Source: Podospora comata
Taxonomy: Eukaryota > Ascomycota > Sordariomycetes > Sordariales > Podosporaceae
Assembly (NCBI GenBank): GCA_017354895.1
Contig: CP071494.1
Span: forward strand, 1,922,001 to 1,986,000
Length of the DNA stretch: 64,000 nucleotides
Direction: 5' to 3'
Within the stretch, counting starts at the first letter, position 1, and each line of letters begins with the position of its first letter. The notes beneath the pieces are model-generated. The model ran no database searches and was not told where the DNA came from. It worked only from the letters and a program-made list of their open reading frames with translations. This document shows positions 1 through 10,779 of the stretch, piece by piece. The translations under genes and the position numbers were made by a program.

Positions 1-945
1 CATGGCCGGTGGTGATGTGCTTTTGAGGCGATCTTGCGGCGGTGATAGAGTCTTGGAGAGAGACTTGAGTAGTGTTCTTTGTTGATGAGAGATGACTGAA
101 GAGACTGTTTGATGCCGATGCTAATCGTCTTGGATTTGGGGCATGGATTCATGATCTTTTGTAGGCATTGCCACCCCATCAAGTCGGTACAGTCCCCGTA
201 GGGCTGACCACGATACAGGGCTGCCATGACTCAGCTCAGGTGTCCAGAGCCCGCTGGGTCTTCACCGACACCGGCTAACGGTCAGCTAGACGTTAGACCC
301 ATAGCCATGGGTTGAGCAAGCAAGTGAAAGCAAACGGCGTCTTGTTTTCTTGCTCTAGTGCCGGTCGATCGTCGATCTGGCTTATCTCTGAAACGTTCTT
401 GCTTGCATAATCAGTCTAAAACCGATGGAAAACTTTCATTGTGTCAATACAGCTGGGAAAAAGTACCATAACTTGAATGGTGCTATTGGCAGGTGGCCTG
501 TCGATGTGAGTTGGTTGTCAAGATATTTTCGAGAGCAAATTCTGTCAAATTAAGTACCTATTCTTATTCATTTATCTCAACACAATCATTTCCAGCCGGC
601 GTCTTCTGCTCTCCCTTCACTGGTTATTCTAGGGGCAGCATTTGCAGCCGCCCCCTTCCGGCTTTCTCACCCTTGATATTGCGTGTGGACGCGTGTTGTC
701 GTCTCACATCCGATCTCTGGTTTCAGCGCGCGGGGGCGCTTCCACGCGACCTCGGAGGCGTCCACACCTAAGCTCACCCACGAGCTGTCCCAATCCGCCT
801 GTCCGCGTTCAGTCCTCGGCCCAAAAGGAACTTCCACGCTCGCAAGCCTGTCCCTCCAAGCTCTTTCGGAACGCTTTGGAAACACTGTCCTCCACAAATT
901 ACAAACCCATCCCCAGAGTCGCCTGATGCCTGAGTCGCTGTGGGT
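1..945. other. intergenic, no supported gene
   Basis: Only short overlapping open frames without recognisable protein features occur here. It is the region 3' of the minus-strand GPCR gene and may hold its 3' UTR or part of a gene lying outside the window. Confidence 0.5.
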
Positions 946-2210
946 TTAGGTTTCACCCTCGATAAAAGCCATATTTCCGAAAGCTCTTCCATGTGGTGGG
1001 CGAAGAGAGCTTGCCATGAATCCAAATGTTTCCAGCCATGTGTCTTGAGTGGGTGGTTTCTGACCAGAGAAGACAATGGTTTTCCCAGTGAGAGAGTACA
1101 GGAGGACGTCTAGTAATCCTGCTGAAGCCAGCAAAGAGCCTGCCACGCTGTAGAAGAGGACCGGGGGCTCATGTTTGACCATGGATCCGATTCTGGCTGT
1201 AGCGATTGGCACGGTACAGAGAATGTAGATTAACGGGTATGCCAAAAAGCTGCTTATCTCGCGAAGCTTCTGCTCTTGTGTGGCATACTGGGTCCCGGGC
1301 CATGTTTGTTGGCAGCTTGAAGGGATGGGCTTGCGGTGAGTCAAGAGATGAATGACGATGGCGAGATAAATCACGCTTGTGGCCACAAGACAGATAAAGA
1401 TCCGTAGGTAATGGAGGTACAAACGAAGCTCTTCATAATTGGAGGTGATCTAGCACTGATTTGGCCTTAGCAGCATGAAGTGCCAGAAAAGAAGACGAAG
1501 CCACATACCCATTCGCCCGCCCGGCCATAGAAATCTGAAGAACCACCAGATATCGCAATGCCCAAGGGAGCCATTCCGTATACAGACGACCAGAGTGCCG
1601 CGAGGACTGGGTAGAAGGCGCGAGAGGGCGGTCGGAAATTCCCGACGATACTAAGGTAGCTGTGAGCCGCAATTGCCGTCACAAAGACGCTTGAAGCGAG
1701 ATTCCCAGTTCACAGGAACCAGGCCTGTGCTTTGCAAACTAGGTATCTGTCATAAATTCCATCCAATGCTAGCCATCGAGCACTCATGAAGTAGGCCGTA
1801 GCCTGCATGAGATCTGCAAAAAGAAGGTTGTAGATGAGAACGAGAAACTGATTCGGGGGGTTGGCTCTGATCCGATTCCGGAAGCCAGTTTGCGGTCGTG
1901 ATGGCATCCCATTATCGGCTTCAGTGGGCTGTGATTCCGTCGAAACAGTAAAATTCCGCGACATCGCCAGCATCTCGTGCAAGTTGTCCTCATCAACCTG
2001 GAGATTTGAAGCTGGTAGGCTTGAAGCCTCTTGCAAGGGTTGCCTGATATGCCACTTGACGAATCTCCAGCTGAGGTACACCAAAAGGCTAAAGACGAAA
2101 ATGAAGCTCAGGAAAGCTAGAGTTGCAACAGCATGCAGGCCGTGTCGAATGGCGGCCGGCAGAGGTGCAAGGGTGTAGGCCTCATCTTCACTGAGCTTGG
2201 GATAATCCAC
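946..2210 (-). pseudogene. Git3-like G-protein-coupled receptor, interrupted by TGA
   Basis: About 400 codons of a seven-helix receptor resembling the fungal Git3/cAMP-receptor-like GPCR class, which senses nutrients at the plasma membrane and signals through G-alpha to cAMP. Visible are helix 1 (AVATLAFLSFIFVFSLLVYL), the stretch NLLFADLMQATAYFMSARWL and, after the intron, YEELRLYLHYLRIFI. Exons are 2210-1509 and 1449-946; the 59-base intron (1508-1450) starts GTATGT and ends TAG. An in-frame TGA at 1710-1712 separates WFL from TGNLASSVFV; the same frame continues with conserved receptor sequence on both sides, so the gene is either disrupted or carries a sequencing error. The first open codon (2210) is GTG just after a ctacag acceptor-like site, with TAG upstream, so an upstream exon probably supplies the ATG. 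Family assignment is from general resemblance, fairly sure; functionality is doubtful. Confidence 0.6.
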
Positions 2211-3759
2211 TGTAGCGATCTAGCTTTCGAGCTGGAGGAGGTGTCTGTATTTTTTGGTAAGAGGCAAGTTGCTGTGTGAGAACGAGAACTGAGGAGAAAT
2301 GCATTGGAGTGGTCAAAATGTTGATGAACTTGGTGTGTTGCCAAAACAATGAGTGGCACGCGATCTGTGGGTAACTCTGCCAACTGATTGGAAAAGAACA
2401 GGTCAAAGTGATGTCTGAGAACAGATTCCGGGGTGATCTCACTTCTGAGGGGGGAAGTGAGTACAATAGGCCTGGAAAGAATATTCAGGGTTACGAGAGA
2501 ATAATACGGGGTTGTCGAGAACCACAACGTGAAGCAGGGCACTGACGTCGAACTCCGATCTTCGGCCTTGTAAACCAGTTCAGATGACCCGCCAGACTGA
2601 GTAACTAGGTACCTAAAACATAACCCAGAAGCAGGCTTCTTAAAACTCCATGGAACCTATCTAATGAGATGGTCTACCTTATGTCTGCCAACGATCAAAT
2701 GGTGATATGGTTCCAGTCTCCTGTAAGACTACCTGACGTCTGTGAAGGCTAAGGTGCCTACCTAAGCGCTCAAAAGGTCACACTCTTTCGAAAACAAGAT
2801 AGCGAAATTAGAAACATTTCAGTTTAACTTGTAACCAGTGTTGGTTAGAAGGGGGTTGACCATGAGACATTTATTGATGAGTGTTGAGGTACCCAAATAA
2901 AAAGGTGAATTTTGGCGTGTACAAGAGGACTGAAATTTCCAAGCCCTCTCGCACTTGCTCATTCTGACCTTTGTCAGTAGCCATTACGACTGGCACTTAT
3001 GCATACAGGTTCATGTTCCGAGACGGTTATGAAGCTTCTGGTGGCATGTTATGCTATTAGTTCGATTGTCATCTAACTTTGGACTGTTCTCCTCGGCTAC
3101 CTTGATGAATATGAAATCTGAGGAGTCGATATTCTCGGTACAAAAATCCCTAACCCGAAACGTTCATGAACATCTTTTCTGAACCATGCATTATCAACGC
3201 CCTTATAATTTATATGTACTTGAGTATAGATTTTCTTGGAGTGAATTGACACAGTATTCTTGATGACAAAAGTTGTATGAAGGCAGAAAGCATGACTACC
3301 TTAGATGTCATGTCGTTGCGTGGTAGCCAGTCGCTCTTAACCCATCATTGATCTCGGATCCCCTAATAGCAAGTGTCGCTCTACTTGTCCAAGATAAAAC
3401 AAACAAACACCATCCTGGAAAGAGTATGAAGGTTTTGATCGTGCGAGCTTTTCACATCAGCTTTTTGTTTTGATTGTTTGGAATACAGAGCAACACAAGA
3501 GTGCTTTTATCGTATGGAGCAAAGACAGCAAAGGGCTCGCATACTAAGCCAGATCGGAAACGTGATGCTTCCTTAAAGAGCCACCGCTCTAAACCTAAGA
3601 CAGAGCAATGACTTCATGACCAGGAATCTCCAACATGGTGTCGATTTTGAGTTCCGCCACCCTCCACAACCTCCGCCAGCTCGAGCTTGAATGTTGCCGC
3701 CCCCTCTCCCCAGTATCCACACACCTTCGGCATCCATCCATCGTCGTACTGAACGAATA
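2211..3759. other. intergenic, AT-leaning, no gene seen
   Basis: A 1.5 kb stretch between divergent genes (GPCR on minus, Cys-rich protein on plus). It is visibly AT-richer than the genes and holds the words ctaggtacctaa and gcctacctaag that recur in other gaps. It must contain the promoters of both neighbours; no open frame here looks coding. Confidence 0.45.
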
Positions 3760-4350
3760 ATGTGCACATACTACACGAACACCCGCTGGCTGTGCCACAA
3801 AACCAAAGGCTGCAAAGCTGAAGGACGACCCTGCAGGATCAAACCATCGTTCCACAAACCCCCACAACAGCGCATCTGCTGCAACTATGTCGACCGCTTC
3901 AGTGGCATCTGTTACGGAGTAACTTGTCAAGGTGGTGGGAGGAAGCCCAACCACTTCGTCGACAGCGAAACAGTCTTCTACAAGGGCCTCGAATGTCCCT
4001 GGCATCATCACAAGAAGATGTTGTCGCTGGAGAGGCTGTGGGAAGAGGAGTGGACTGAGCAGATAATCAAGGCGCACTTGACCAAGAGATACCGCGAGGC
4101 TGCCGAGCGACGAAAGCACGATGAGACGGCCAATAGAGCGAGGCTGATTCAGGAATTGTTCGAGGACGTAATAAAAGGAAGATCTGTTGTCCTGTTTTAC
4201 AAGAGCGTGATGAAATGGCAAACCATAGCAATTGAAAGATGCCGCAAGGAGCTGGTAAAATTCAGTGGGTGTAATGCCGATCTGGCTTTGGCTGATGATG
4301 TTGTGGTCAGCCGGCAGGGGCGGGTTTTTCGTCGGTATCTAAAACTATAG
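3760..4350 (+). CDS. small Cys-rich hypothetical protein
   Basis: Single-exon protein of 196 residues of unknown function. It starts MCTYYTNTRWLCHKTKGC and has further cysteines (CRIK, ICCNYV, GICYGVTC, LECPWHHHKK) in its first 90 residues, suggesting a metal- or disulfide-stabilised head. The remainder is a charged helical segment rich in Lys, Arg and Glu. Many filamentous fungi encode unnamed proteins that begin with MCT and a Cys/His series, and I place it with these. I chose the ATG at 3760 because that opening is typical; an in-frame ATG at 3691 would add 23 low-complexity residues. It ends 74 bases before the convergent oxidoreductase. No intron is needed. Confidence 0.6.
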   Translation: MCTYYTNTRWLCHKTKGCKAEGRPCRIKPSFHKPPQQRICCNYVDRFSGICYGVTCQGGGRKPNHFVDSETVFYKGLECPWHHHKKMLSLERLWEEEWTEQIIKAHLTKRYREAAERRKHDETANRARLIQELFEDVIKGRSVVLFYKSVMKWQTIAIERCRKELVKFSGCNADLALADDVVVSRQGRVFRRYLKL

Positions 4351-4424
4351 CTCGAGCACGCCAGGGGGCTTCTATTGAGACAATCTGGCATTTGCTCCTT
4401 TCTGGTCTTTGACTGATCAAAGGA

Positions 4425-5611
4425 CTAGGCTTGCGGGGCGACCTCGCTCCCAGTCTTCGCACTCTCTCGTACTGCCTCGATTATTCGCAGAACCTGCGCC
4501 GCCTGTGACGCAGGCACTGGTACACCTTCCTCCTTTCCGCTTGCAACAGCCTTCGCAAACAGGTGATAGAATCTGACATATGTCTCCGGCTCTACAGTAG
4601 GGCAAACCTGGTCTTCCACCTTCCCGTCATCGCCGACGATACACAACCTCCCGAATCTGTCCTCCGATTCCTTGCCGAAGTCGGTGTCAGTCGCCTTGCC
4701 ACCGGCTCGGAGATGATCCTCCTGAGGATCCAACCCGCTCTTGTGATAACTGCCTTTGGTACCCCGGACCCAGAACCGCATCTGTCTGGTCTCGACACAG
4801 GCGACGCCGGCACGAACAAAGACCAACAACCCCTTGTTCTTATAGCTCAGGATAGCAGTCACACTATCCGGCTCCTGCTCATCGGTCCCATCCCCAGTGA
4901 CAAGCCTCCCTTCTCTCTGATTGACGAATCTCCCTGTCACTCCATCAGGCATACCAAACAACACAAACACCTGATCCAACAAGTGGGAGCCAAGATCATA
5001 CAACACCCCTCCCGCCTCGTCCATCTTGAGCCCCGCCTTCCACGTCGAACCCTTCGCCAGAGCCGTCAATCGCAATCTGTCAAAGTGCGTCTCGAACTCG
5101 ACAATTCTTCCCAGCTTGTCCTCCTTGAGGAGATTCTGAACAGTAAGGAAGTCCGAATCCCATCGCCGGTTCTGATAGACGCAAAGCACCCGCTTTTGCT
5201 GTCTCGCCAAAGCAGTCAACTCATCCGCCTCGCTTGAGGTGGGAACAAACGGCTTCTCGACAAGGACATGCTTGTTGTTGAGCAGTGCTGAGCGGGTCAG
5301 GGGGTAGTGGGTGTTTGGTGGGGTGCAGAGGACCACCACGTCGACGTCTGGGTCGGCGATGAGATCCTCGGGAGCGGTGTAGTGCTTGAGGTCAGGGTAG
5401 TCTTCTGGGGCGGAGTTGCCTGGCTTGGGAGTGCGCTGGACGATAGAGTGAAGCTTGAGGGAGGGGGTGAGTTGGATGAAAGGGATGTGGAAGACTTTAG
5501 CGGAGAGGCTGGAGGGGGTGGTTAGCCGCTGGGTTAGGGTTGGGTATGGAGATTAGGAGGAGAGACGAACCCATAGCCGACGATGCCAACGTTGAATTGC
5601 TTTTCGGTCAT
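4425..5611 (-). CDS. Gfo/Idh/MocA family NAD(P)-dependent oxidoreductase
   Basis: A 374-residue predicted dehydrogenase. Exon 1 (5611-5571) encodes MTEKQFNVGIVGYG, the Rossmann GxGxxG start. A 62-base intron (5570-5509) follows, beginning GTTCGT and ending CCAG. Exon 2 resumes LSAKVFHIPFI and runs to 4425. The family's sugar/inositol dehydrogenase signature is present: VVVLCTPPNTHY, then HVLVEKPF with the catalytic-site Lys of EKP, then YQNRRWDSDF. The C-terminal substrate domain includes the GGVLYDLGSHLLDQ stretch. The closest general type I recognise is the bacterial YdgJ/YhhX-like subgroup. Substrate is unknown; cytosolic by absence of targeting signals. It converges on the Cys-rich gene. 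Full length for the family. Confidence 0.88.
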
Positions 5612-6455
5612 TGTGAGATTAGTGTTTAAGACTGATGGAAAGTTTGGTTCTTTCGGAATACCTTTCAGATGGGATTTCTTTCAGAATTAAAGGCCCCTTT
5701 TTGAGCATTGAAGTCGTCGTCGTCTGCGGGGTAGCTGTGGTGCTGAGTCAAGAATCCACCCCCGCGATGGACTCGTATCAAGACCCCACCACCTGGGATG
5801 ACGTCGAGCTCATGGAGAGAACACCATCTCAAGATGTCGACCAGTTTCGGCAGTTTTTTCTTTATATCTTGATGAAAAAGCCAGATCTTTTTATTGTCAT
5901 TACATATTTTGTTTAACACAACATTCTAGCCTCTCGGCTTCATGCCATTACGGTATGAAGTGTCGTCAAAAGAAGGCGGAACTAGCCACCCCCCCCTTGC
6001 ACCTTAACGGACCGACTCTGCTATCCCCATGGGGCTCCACGCACTCGATGACACATCAAATGATGGAACTGTTAATATCCGGGACTTTGATTGTGGAGAT
6101 CGTTCAGTCGAATGGAAAGCCGAACAAGCCCTCAGCTCGCGAGCCAGGATAAGAAAGGAGGCTGCTCCTTGTCTCCACGAAGAACAACTTATTTACCTTG
6201 CATCATGTGTTTGGTGAAGGTCTATAGGTACTTCTTACATGGCTCGGCTGACACTTTGCAGTGGACTGACCTTTAGAAATCCGGGATGATGATATTTGAA
6301 ATGTGGGATGGAGAAGGTTTGTATTAGAACTTCCCAGCAAGTTGTGGACTTTAGCTTGCCAGCTGGGTATCTAACTAGGTCTCAGCTTTCCCTTCCCAAC
6401 CCGAGCGTTCTACCTCATGCTACGTTGGTATTCCTCTGTCGACTTCCATGCCAAC
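5612..6455. other. intergenic, no gene seen
   Basis: Upstream region of the oxidoreductase and 3' flank of the first tandem paralog. It includes a short C-run at about 5989-5996. Open frames here are short and lack features of real proteins. Confidence 0.45.
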
Positions 6456-7212
6456 TTAGTATCCCATCATGACGGGAGGGCACTCGGCATCCAGGAAAGC
6501 CGCGGCAATCTCCTTGAAGTCATCACTCTCATGAGTCCCCAGTTCAAGAGGATTATCCTCATATATTTTGTCGTCAAAGATCACGCAAAGATTCCTTCGA
6601 AACTGAATGGCGCTCAGTTTCGTTCGCTGACGAAGAAGATCGTCCGAGCTTCTGGGTGAATCGCGCGCTGAAGCGAGTGTTTTGCGAACGGCCACCAGGA
6701 AGCCAGTGAGAAGGTCCTAGATAAGTACAACAGAACAGCCATTAGCGGGGTGATAGGGACTGAAGGTATTAAGAATTGACATACTTTGACAATTGGACCG
6801 CACTTGAGACGAAAGTTAGAGTGTTGGAACTTGTATGAATCGCAATAGTGGGCAAATTTGACAAGTGCATGAAGATCCAAAGCGTCTCCACGCATGACAA
6901 GAGGGATCTGTGAGCAAAGGATGAGTTAGCGATGACATAACACAGTTGTATTTCGCTTTGAAGTAATGGAAGCATACCTGGTAGGCAGCGATGTTGTGAC
7001 TATTGCAGATGTTCATGCCGTCAGGGTCATGCACCATGACGGAACTGGGGGTTCGAAAAGACATCTGGTTCGATTTCTTTGCAGAAAAGCTTCTCAACAC
7101 AATAGAAATTGAGCAACTTGTCCAAGTCCTTCCGCTTCAAATAGTTCTCGAGGTATTGGATACAAGTATCCGGCCCCGGTGCAAAAGCACACTCGTGTTT
7201 GTCGAAGGTCAT
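6456..7212 (-). pseudogene. tandem orphan family copy A, frameshifted
   Basis: First of four paralogs of an unrecognised family. Exon 1 (7212-6978) starts MTFDKHECAFAPGPDTC, matching the APGPDTC-x2-CLE head of the other copies. The frame then runs into a stop after FRHGA, while the expected continuation (HDPDGMNICN) is in the next frame; exon 1 is 235 bases, one more than a phase-0 exon allows. I see no GT-AG intron that could repair this. Intron 1 (6977-6908) and intron 2 (6784-6717) sit at the same places and phase as in copies C and D. Exon 2 carries IPLVMRGDALDLHALVKF; exon 3 (6716-6456) ends FLDAECPPVMMGY. The middle block around LRLLPxDxGF is missing, so this is the most diverged copy. 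Function unknown; disrupted unless the sequence has an error. Confidence 0.6.
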
Positions 7213-7563
7213 GGTTGTTGACTTGATGATTCCCAATGGAGGTGGAAGAGGATGTGAGTTTGCAAAGTTGGTAAGGGATGGACCGAAGGGAAGAATAGGC
7301 AACAGAAACGTGAAACTCGCAGGGCTACAATAAATAACCAGTCCAAACAAGGCAAACGCGGACTGATGGTGAATTCCTTCGGCTTCATTTTTTACTTCTC
7401 ATTGCCACTACATCAGATGCTTTCCAGGCAGGTGTTTGGTCGTACTTGTTACTTGTTTGCAAGCAATGCACAACCCTATGCTCTCTGATCAAACATTCAA
7501 CAAAGTGAAAACAATACTTTGCATTAAAGAAGTCAGCTATGGTTCCCGGCTCGCTGCATAACA

Positions 7564-8455
7564 GTGGAAGGTTCAAAACGTATCCAGCACAAATCCAAAT
7601 CCTGCACTCCAAAAAAACCATATTTGCCCCCCCTCCCCCCCAAGAAACCCCGGGTCCTCGGCGAGAAGACGGGATTCGCACTGCTTTTCCCACGTTTTAA
7701 GGCTTTTCCTCCATTCTATCTTGTCATAGTATTCTTGACCCGAGGTGGGAACCGGGTATTTCGTAGCGGCGAGAATTCGACGGCAGTGGATCTGCTCTGC
7801 AGTAACAGCGGAGGCTTCATTCATCAAGCCACGTTTTATGCTGGCCACCGCCTTGATGAATTCGCCAACAAGAGCCTAGGGCAACAAGAGATGGAATCAG
7901 TCCTTGAATATCTTCCACAAATCATGAACGGCTTCTAGCAAGAGCAATGAGCTGCCTCTCCACGATCAAGAGGGACTCTTCAGGTTTGGCATCCCCAGGA
8001 CAACGGGTCAACCTATCCTCGATCTCCGCGACCAAGAATGTGATCAAGTCCTGGAGACCGAAAGCATCCCCTCACATAAGGACAGGTATCTAACACAACG
8101 AGTGATTAGCAGAAAGGTGTCCAACGCGAATCATCACCCACTTCCTCCAATGGGTTTGAGCACGCCAAGACCTACAAAATCAGAACCGATCACCTCTGGA
8201 TGAATGCCAATACAGACTAGCATGGTGCCTTTGGCAGCATCCGTCGAAAGGTTTGCTTGCTCCGGCTTGGGATACTGACAGATGCAGATTTGGTTCTCTG
8301 CTGAAAGCAACTTCCTGATGGAAGGGAGTTTTTTCCTCTCCGTCTTGGTAGACGAAAAAAGTTGCTTTTTCCATTGCATCTTGGCAGGCAGTGAGGCATG
8401 GAATGCAGGTATCAGAGCCCGGTGCATAGACCAAGTTTTCAGAAAATGACGACAT
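7564..8455 (-). pseudogene. tandem orphan family copy B, decayed
   Basis: Second paralog, clearly broken. It starts MSSFSENLVYAPGSDTC at 8455. The matching continuation (ICICQYPKPEQANLS, compare CSIQYPQKDQVNIS in copy C) lies in another frame, so exon 1 has a frameshift. In exon 2 the family motif MRGDA reads M-stop-GDA because of TGA at 8072-8074, as from a CGA arginine codon. Exon 3, after the acceptor ending CCCTAG, reads ALVGEFIKAVASIKR and then CRRILAATKYPVP, matching copies C and D. It loses frame again after LLAEDPGF at a run of C/T homopolymers near 7627-7643. Weak remains of the tail may continue to about 7385. Multiple independent lesions make function very unlikely. Confidence 0.65.
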
Positions 8456-9373
8456 CTTGAGCGATGTCGAGGGCAACGACGGTTGAACTTTGTGAAAATG
8501 AAATGGAGAAGCCGGGAGAGCCAGAGTCTTGGGGAAGAGGCAGCTAAAGTACCCACTACGTCCTATTATACCTCTTAAATCCTCCAGACTGTCCCTACAA
8601 AGCGTGTGAAACAACCACCAGAATTGTCCGAACTTCTCGTATCCAATTTAACTTCCCGCCTCCCACATCAATTTAAAAATAACCCCAACCCGGATATCAT
8701 CCCATAACAACAGACCCTGCAAGTCCGTGTGTTTTAAACGCTTCAAGTGATCAGTTGTTCACTTCACAAGTTCGGAAGGAAGTTGCAGATATGGCAGCTC
8801 AAACTCTGGAGTTGATGGGAATTGCCGCTTATTAAACCAGGAAGCATTGTATAAATAATTCTACAGCATTATCCATTTCACATTTCAACAGCCAGGAAGT
8901 GTTATGTCATAATATGGCGTGAAAGATGCCTCCATCTTGATGTTCATTTACCTATCCCTCATCCCAACATCCATCAATTATGCTCCAAGAAATCCTCGCT
9001 TGGCTCCATGGGGGAGTGGAGGACAACAAATGAGAGCTCTGCTAGCAGAGGAGAAAGACTGAGCGGGATGTAGGGCTATGCAGAACTTGCCTCCTTTCAT
9101 CTTTAAAATTTACTGTGTGCTTTTCACTCTCTCAGAGAAACTTGCAGTCGCATAGGTTCGTAGTCTCATGTCATGGCATAAGACAGGAATGATAGAGAAC
9201 ATCGCTCTGTATGAGGGGGCGATCTTGATTTGACCTTCTGGTCTAACCACAAGCCAGAAGTTCGAGACTGCCATCTCTTATTGTCCCCGGATCCATGATC
9301 TCCAGCGACTGCCGATGTCTTCCTCTGTGCCGCTGACATTCCTTGCGAGTCAATGGTACCTTGGTGTCCTGGA
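8456..9373. other. intergenic between tandem copies B and C
   Basis: About 0.9 kb containing the upstream region of copy B and the downstream region of copy C. It is AT-rich around 8640-8900. I see no protein-coding or RNA gene. Confidence 0.4.
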
Positions 9374-10278
9374 TCACTGGTTGAACGGGCAACATGTGTC
9401 GAGGAATCCATTCGCCATGTCCTCATACTCGGAATCCCCAATCAAGTCATACTCTTCAAGACGTTCTTGTCCAAGCTCTTGGACTGTAGGGTCGCAAAGA
9501 AATTGGCGAGCATTTGCGCGGAATAAGGCCTTCGCCGTGCGCCAGTGACTGAACCCATCATCCCCGGGGAGAAGACGCAGCTCGCTGCGCTTTTGCCAAT
9601 CTAGAAGGTCCTCCTGGTCGCAATCCCCTTTCTTCGGAAATGGATGCCGAGCAGCAGCGAGCATCTGAAGATGGCGGATATGATTGCGAAGGTCGTCCGC
9701 ACTGCGATTCTTGACGGACAACTCGGCAATATCGACAGCCTTGACGAATTCTTCAATGAGATTCTGGTCCGAGAGAATATGACATGTTAGAATGACCTAA
9801 TTTTAAGCTGGAAAGGTCGTAGGTTTATACGTACGGCCACAATACGAATGAGCGACTTCTTCAAAGTGGCAATCGAGTTGTTGGGCTTCTCCACATCGGG
9901 ATAAAGCACGATGCACTCAATTGAAGTAACAGTGAACTTGATAAGATCCTGGAGATCGTAGGCATCGCCGCGCATTATGACCGGCACCTAAGACGAAGTA
10001 TTAGAAATAGGCAGTACAAAGAGACTCTATGAGTACGTTTGGTTTGGAAAACTTACCCGTCGACAGTGGTTGGACAGATCAACGCAATTGGTGCAAGCAC
10101 CAGAGCTCGAGATGTTCACCTGGTCCTTCTGAGGGTATTGGATGCTACAGCCAGGGCGAGAACCCGAGAACAAATTCTGAATGCAATCGACGTTCCCGTG
10201 GTCCTGAAAAGCTTCGAGACATGACACACAGGTATCGGGACCCGGTGCTTGGTCACACCTGAGAGTGGACAGCGGCAT
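9374..10278 (-). CDS. tandem orphan family copy C, intact
   Basis: The only undisrupted member of the array: 254 residues from three exons (10278-10057, 9987-9835, 9763-9374). Introns of 69 and 71 bases have good signals (GTAAGT..TTAG, GTACGT..CCAG), both phase 0. The protein starts MPLSTLRCDQAPGPDTC, with a C-x2-C-LE motif and several more cysteines in the first 75 residues (VDCIQ, GCSIQ, GACTNC). Exon 2 begins VPVIMRGDAYDLQDLIKF. Exon 3 has a helical domain with MLAAARHPFP, SELRLLPGDDGFSHW, RQFLCDP and an acidic tail ending FLDTCCPFNQ. There is no signal peptide or membrane helix, so it is probably cytoplasmic or nuclear. I recognise no known family; the N-terminal cysteines could bind zinc, but that is a guess. 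Copies A, B and D are in the same orientation. Confidence 0.72.
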
Positions 10279-10545
10279 CGTGGATGGTGGTGAGACTGAG
10301 GTTGTGGGTTTGGCGAGGTGGTGTGGCAAAAAAAGAGAAAAGGTGAAGGTTTTAAAGTCGAGAGAAAATTGAATAGCCGGCCAGAGGATTGAGCGGCGGA
10401 GGCAAGAGCCACCCGTACCTTCCAATGATGGCTACCGGGCACTATTGTCCATTATTTCCACTAAGGGCCTAGAATTCAGTGGAAGATACGACTGAGCAAT
10501 GTTAGGTAGGTATACTGAATTTCATGGGCAGAGTACAAAAAAATG

Positions 10546-10715
10546 AGAAGAAAAAAAGACAGAAAAAAAAGACAGAAAAAAAAGACAGAAAAAAAAGACA
10601 GAAAAAAAAGACAGAAAAAAAAGACAGAAAAAAAAGACAGAAAAAAAGACAGAAAAAACAAACAGAAAACAAGACAGAAAAAAAAAGAAGAAAAAAAAAC
10701 AGGAAAGAAGGGAAA
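10546..10715 (+). repeat. (gacagaaaaaaaa)n minisatellite
   Basis: About seven near-perfect tandem 13-base units (gacagaaaaaaaa) from roughly 10558 to 10648, followed by degenerate units and A-rich sequence. The plus strand is almost wholly purine. It lies between the promoter of copy C and the stop codon of copy D. Open frames through it encode only Lys-rich low complexity and are not genes. Confidence 0.9.
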
Positions 10716-10779
10716 GCAACCAGGTCCACACCTCGGAAGCTTTTTCTTCTACCACCTACATCATGCCGGCCCAACCCTC

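Noticed and set aside
3691-3759. Upstream ATG extending the Cys-rich protein by 23 residues
   Set aside because: The added residues are low-complexity Pro/Ser and the MCT opening at 3760 is typical of the class.
4563-5237. 224-codon plus-strand frame
   Set aside because: Antisense shadow of the Gfo/Idh/MocA oxidoreductase, which has clear family motifs.
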